From Prostheceraeus crozeri (Eukaryota > Platyhelminthes > Polycladida > Euryleptidae): DNA of 64,000 bases. Shown in pieces: positions 59,865 through 64,000 of the stretch. The translations under genes and the position numbers were made by a program. The first letter of the stretch is position 1. Each line of letters begins with the position of its first letter. Location of the stretch: NCBI GenBank assembly GCA_907163375.1, contig CAJQUW010005234.1:532501-596500 (forward strand), in the 5' to 3' direction. The notes below the pieces were generated by a model that was not told the origin of the DNA, ran no database searches, and worked only from the letters and a program-made list of their open reading frames with translations.

Positions 59865-61271
59865 CTATGTGTAACAAAAGTTTTTGCCGATTTTCACATG
59901 AAGGAACACGATCATAAACCATCATGAATAGCTGTATTACGACAACTAATGCAACCAATGAAAGTTATCAGTTTCAGTGTTCGAACAAATTCCCATTGGC
60001 ATCGAAACATTCTCAAACTCGCTTTCTAAAATCGGTCGTCGATCGACGAAACAAGACTAAGGGGATTTCGTAAATTTCTAGCTCAAATCTCCTTCTTAAC
60101 TCGAAAAATTAGGAAATATGTAGCCGGGTGGACTGTAAACCTGACTTCTCAGGTGCGTCCAAAACCAGTAGTCGTAGGCAGTTACATCAGGTCTCCTTGG
60201 AGGCCATTCAACTAGCCCTCGCCTCCCGATCAATCTGTCATTGATCGGGAATAGCCATAGAAGCTTACTGACAATTGGCTCCATAATATTGAAACTGTCA
60301 TTGACCACTGCGACCATAGATGGGGACAACGTTCTCCCTCAACACTTCATAGTAACGCTGACCGCTCATTGTTTCGCGGGAAACGTCACATGAGATTAAT
60401 CCGGCGGCATGCCCGATACAATCAAATTTCGGTTCTTCCACTGTGGCTCATTTGAAGATTTTCTGCCCCGTAGAGATTAATGTTGTGTTGACTGACACGA
60501 CTCTCTAAGCCGAAGACACATTAATCGGAAAACATTTTTTGATGAGTGTTTCCTGATGAAAGCAGAATCTTCAGAAGACTTGGTGATCATCATCTCACAG
60601 AATCCAATTATTCCATCCGCCACATTCTTCTATCGTGCCACTGTTGGCAGCAGGCCTTCATCGGTTTGCATGGGTGACAGTTTTTTCCTTTTAAAATTCG
60701 GTCTTTTGACATGTGTGAGAGATCACCGAATTCACTTGCCACTTAACGAGTCTATGTGGAAAGATCCACGTTTGCAGCTGGCTAGACATTCTCATTCTTT
60801 TCTTCGATCGTCGTGCTTCTTGGTCGTCCACTTCTCTTTCGATGATGCACTTAACTTCCTGTTTTAAGAAGTCTATCTTTCCAGTAACGAACAGTTCGCG
60901 CAGATGGTGTGCCAATATCATGCGTTTCAGCAAATAGCCTAAAATAATACTTATCCTGCAGCTATTGTGCACTAACTTTCTGTACTACAGTGTTAATTCA
61001 ATTCCAGTTATAATGAAACATACAAACTGAACAATAGTTCAAATGACAAAGTTCATGCTACTCGCAAAACGTACATGAAATAAATCGTTTTGTTAAGAGA
61101 ATTAAGAATTCAAATTATATTATTGAATCACTAAATAAAGTTTTCAGTATTACCCCCAATCACTGTTTGATGATCATATAGCTATAGAGCGAGGAATCGT
61201 TTGTGGTAGGTAAGCTACATCATGAAGTTGATGCAATAAGAAAAATCAGCAAGGACTTTTGTTACACACTG
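59865..61271 (-). mobile_element. Tc1/mariner-like transposon B (decayed)
   Basis: CTATGTGTAACAAAAGTTTT at the left and the inverse of CAGTGTGTAACAAAAGTCCT at the right are terminal repeats of about 30 bp, flanked by TA (59,863-59,864; 61,272-61,273). The 1,407-bp size fits a complete Tc1/mariner unit. A broken transposase lies on the minus strand. Confidence 0.75.
60060..60700 (-). pseudogene. Tc1/mariner-like transposase remnant B
   Basis: The minus strand reads WPPRRPDVTAYDYWFWTHLR, the third catalytic Asp region of the family, and further upstream (about 60,340-60,420) text like the GQRYYEVL stretch before the second Asp. Several stops and shifts are present. Confidence 0.65.
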
Positions 61272-61273
61272 TA

Positions 61274-63163
61274 CATGTACAGGTCGCAGAGTGCATGTTG
61301 ACCAAAGGTTTTTCAAATGCAATTTGCGCGCGTTCTATGGATCACACGATGTTGGGAGAGGAGCCATTAAAATCGCTTAGATATCCTCTTTCTCTTTATT
61401 CTGTTTAATCTACTCTATTCTATGGATACACTATGGGTATAACGAGAAGGGACAAAATCAAGAACGAAGAAATCAGAAAGAAACTCTGTCTACACAGGCT
61501 GCAAGAAAAACTCAGGGAAAGTTACGATGGTTACGATTACGTTTACGATGGTTCGGGGATGTCAGTCGAAAAGAAGAGTGGTACGTGGGAAGAATAGTGG
61601 AAAGGTTGGAAATAGGAAAGCAGAAGAGGGTAAGACTCAGCAGACGGGTCACCGGCAGATATGAAAGAGAATGAACTGAAGGATGAGGATGCAATGGACA
61701 TAGGTCGAATCCGCACCGGCGACCCTTAATAAGGGAAATATTTGTAGAAGAAGAAGACGATGATGATGGCAAAGAAGATGAAGAAGAGGAAGGTGTATTT
61801 TTCCAATTACTTTGTAGTGTCTTTAGCAGGAGTTTCTTTATGATTAGGACATGCATAAGATGTAATTCAGATAAAGTACATGCATGCATCAATGATGACG
61901 ATTAAAGTGTGTTTACGTGTCAATTTTCAAAGGCACGCATAATTTTTATCTGATATCACGCTCACATGTAATGATTAAGCAATCGTTTCTTGAGTACAAC
62001 GCGTGCGCAGCTCCATTGCTAACTGTTTTGATCACCATTGATCACATCTACTGTAATAGATGGATTTCATTGTATGAGAAAGTTGCAGCATCACATTGGA
62101 AGTTCAAACATGCCACTCCTTCATTATTTCAACTGTTGATGGAAAGCACATCTGATACCTGATTCGACCTTCAATAAATTTTTCTAGGGACTGGAAGTGC
62201 ATTGAGTCACAATTTGAATTGACAAGGATGAATATGATGTTACAAACATTATTTGTTATCTTAACATAAGAATAAACTGAGTATATAGTGATGAAAAAGA
62301 GTCTGTCGGGAGATGTAGGCCTATAATTTGTGATGGTGGCATATTGGAAGAAATCCTTGCCTATGCGAATACTTATCACAGGGATTGAAAACACTCATTG
62401 TAGGGATTTTAATTTAATGCATTGACAGGATGGGCAAAATTGATTGGCTAGTAGATTGATTACTTGATCACTTATTATTGAAATCAGATTTTAGTCATTT
62501 TAGGTTTATAGGATTACCTTTATGCAAATGATCGTCTTTAAGTGAAGGTGTCTTTTTTGAAAATAGGGGATGACAGCAATTTTTTATCGCAAGTAAAAAT
62601 TTCAAACATGCACAATCATTATGAACAACATCGTGCAAAATTATAAACAATTATAAACCTCCTTTAATTGTTTCAATAATTACTTGTTTTCCATCCATCT
62701 TGGGTGGTTAATTGAGCAAATACCGTATATCACAGCTTAATACATTCTCGAATATAAAGCCGAAAACAAATTTTGCTATTTTTTAAGAGAATTGCAATTG
62801 TATCACGGCTACACAAGCATATCATGCTACGCTTTCAGCTAGCATATTTAATTTGCTTGGCCGCATGCATTTTTTTCAACTATTTCATGAATTGTTAGCG
62901 TCTACATGCAATCAGTAGCATGGATACTGTATATGCGAGTAAATGAAAAACTAGACAAAAAATGTCTCAAATGATCAAAAGAGTCAAATGAAATTCGCCT
63001 TTGAGATTTCAGAATGTCGCCTACAATATAAAGGACCTTTCTGTCTGCTCAATTTTTATTTCAGACCACTTTGGTGATTGTTGCTTTTAAACTTTGATTA
63101 ACCTTCGCCCATTGGGGTGCCTTTTCCTAGCGCGCCCCACTGCGGATGGTGGGGAACATCCAC
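61274..63163. other. Non-coding, with GAA/GAT-rich stretch
   Basis: No gene supported. 61,745-61,795 is a purine-rich low-complexity stretch (GAAGAAGAAGACGATGATGA) that creates misleading frames on the other strand. Confidence 0.4.
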
Positions 63164-63975
63164 GCCCCCTGTGGATCTCCCAAACCATTGCAACAATTCT
63201 GCCATACCACACATTAATCGAGTTGGCATTGAGAAGGGACTCAGAAAAGTTCAAAGATCAAAAAACGCCAATTTTTTTTAGCAAATTTCCTTCAGATCAT
63301 TATTTGAAATGGAAAATGACAACAAAAACCAATAAACCATGTACTAATCGAAAGATCTGGTGAAGGTGGCTAATGAAGCAATGATTATTAATCGCTCTGA
63401 GATTACATCATTGTATGAGGTTAAAGGTCAAATAATTCAAACTTTTAGTTCAACTCAAATGCCACTAAAATCGCATATTTTAGTATTCAGTTTTTGCAGG
63501 TGAAGAAACAACCCGATTCGGTGTCTTCTATCGAGACAATGAGGCTAAAAGCAAAATGATTCTGAAGAATTTCAATAATTACTGATCAGATGCAGAACTA
63601 ATAAGTGCAAAAATAACAAAAAATCATATTTGAAATTTGAATTTCAAATTTCAAACATGCATGCAAAAAAGCAGATGATTTCAAATTCAATGATTTTACG
63701 TTTGTGAATATCTCTATATTATGGAAGAATGCCTTATGTGATCTCAACTTATTTCATCAAGAAATGATGCCGCAATATATATTAGAAGTGAATATATACT
63801 GATATCAGCCGTAATATTCCAAACATTCAAATTTTAGAATAGCTCTCATGCCAAAAGTATTTTGCCAAATTTATTATCCTTCAGTCAAATGTTGCATAAT
63901 ACTTAGAAAGTAGGCTACTAGAAATCTGGTGACTATAATTTGTCGGGCAAAAGACGCCCCCCCCCGCAGTGGAGC
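63164..63975 (+). repeat. Dispersed repeat R2, copy 2
   Basis: Collinear with 26,134-26,958, same strand, ending in the same C-rich run. About 37 kb separates the copies. Confidence 0.75.
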
Positions 63976-64000
63976 GATGGTCTGGTTTAGTTCCTTGAAA

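Noticed and set aside
61512-61892. 126-residue Ser-rich minus-strand frame
   Set aside because: Created by a GAA/GAT low-complexity stretch.
1-64000. CRISPR arrays, bacterial operons or rRNA
   Set aside because: Nothing of the kind seen; introns, TATA boxes and transposon types are all eukaryotic.

Overview
The window is AT-rich metazoan genomic DNA, most likely from an aquatic invertebrate. The evidence is a glutamine synthetase gene split by GT-AG introns, two secreted C-type-lectin/PAN-type proteins, and many DNA transposons (hAT, Tc1/mariner-like, Harbinger-like) with readable terminal repeats and target-site duplications. The exact phylum cannot be settled from the sequence alone.

Layout. 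Positions 1-25,700 are gene-poor. They hold two related single-exon lectin-like genes (3,896-4,582 minus; 21,235-21,888 plus), two non-autonomous hAT elements with exact 8-bp duplications, a decayed Tc1/mariner-like element, several MITE-like and long inverted repeats, and two copies of a short, covarying, pseudoknot-like RNA motif. A glutamine synthetase gene runs on the minus strand from 59,452 down to 25,703 in six coding exons. All catalytic residues I checked are kept, but the first coding exon carries a 2-nt excess that breaks the frame from its ATG.

The centrepiece is a 23,320-bp Polinton/Maverick (adintovirus-like) provirus at 27,010-50,329, inserted in the last intron of glutamine synthetase. 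It begins AG and ends CT, has terminal inverted repeats of about 710-725 bp, and is flanked by an exact 6-bp duplication (TGCTGA). It encodes a protein-primed DNA polymerase B, a chromodomain integrase, an A32-like packaging ATPase, an adenain-like protease, a double-jelly-roll major capsid protein, two tandem penton-like minor capsid genes, basic virion/core-like proteins, a DnaQ-like protein, two RING-like proteins, a Cys-rich mini-protein and several unknowns. Capsid, protease, integrase and ATPase are intact. The polymerase, both pentons and two accessory genes are broken, almost entirely by single in-frame stop codons.

The most unusual content is regulatory. The element carries an intact 181-residue TATA-binding-protein-like gene, next to two tandem copies of a small protein with a PC4-like look. 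Several of its own genes have strong TATA boxes. Three genes at the left end finish in a repeated 143-bp cassette containing a histone-type 3' stem-loop followed by a CAAGA element, instead of AATAAA. Two genes (polymerase and the rightmost gene) have a 67-nt intron placed exactly after the start codon. Together these suggest a provirus with its own transcription-initiation factor and a histone-like, possibly cell-cycle-linked, 3'-end strategy; that last step is inference.
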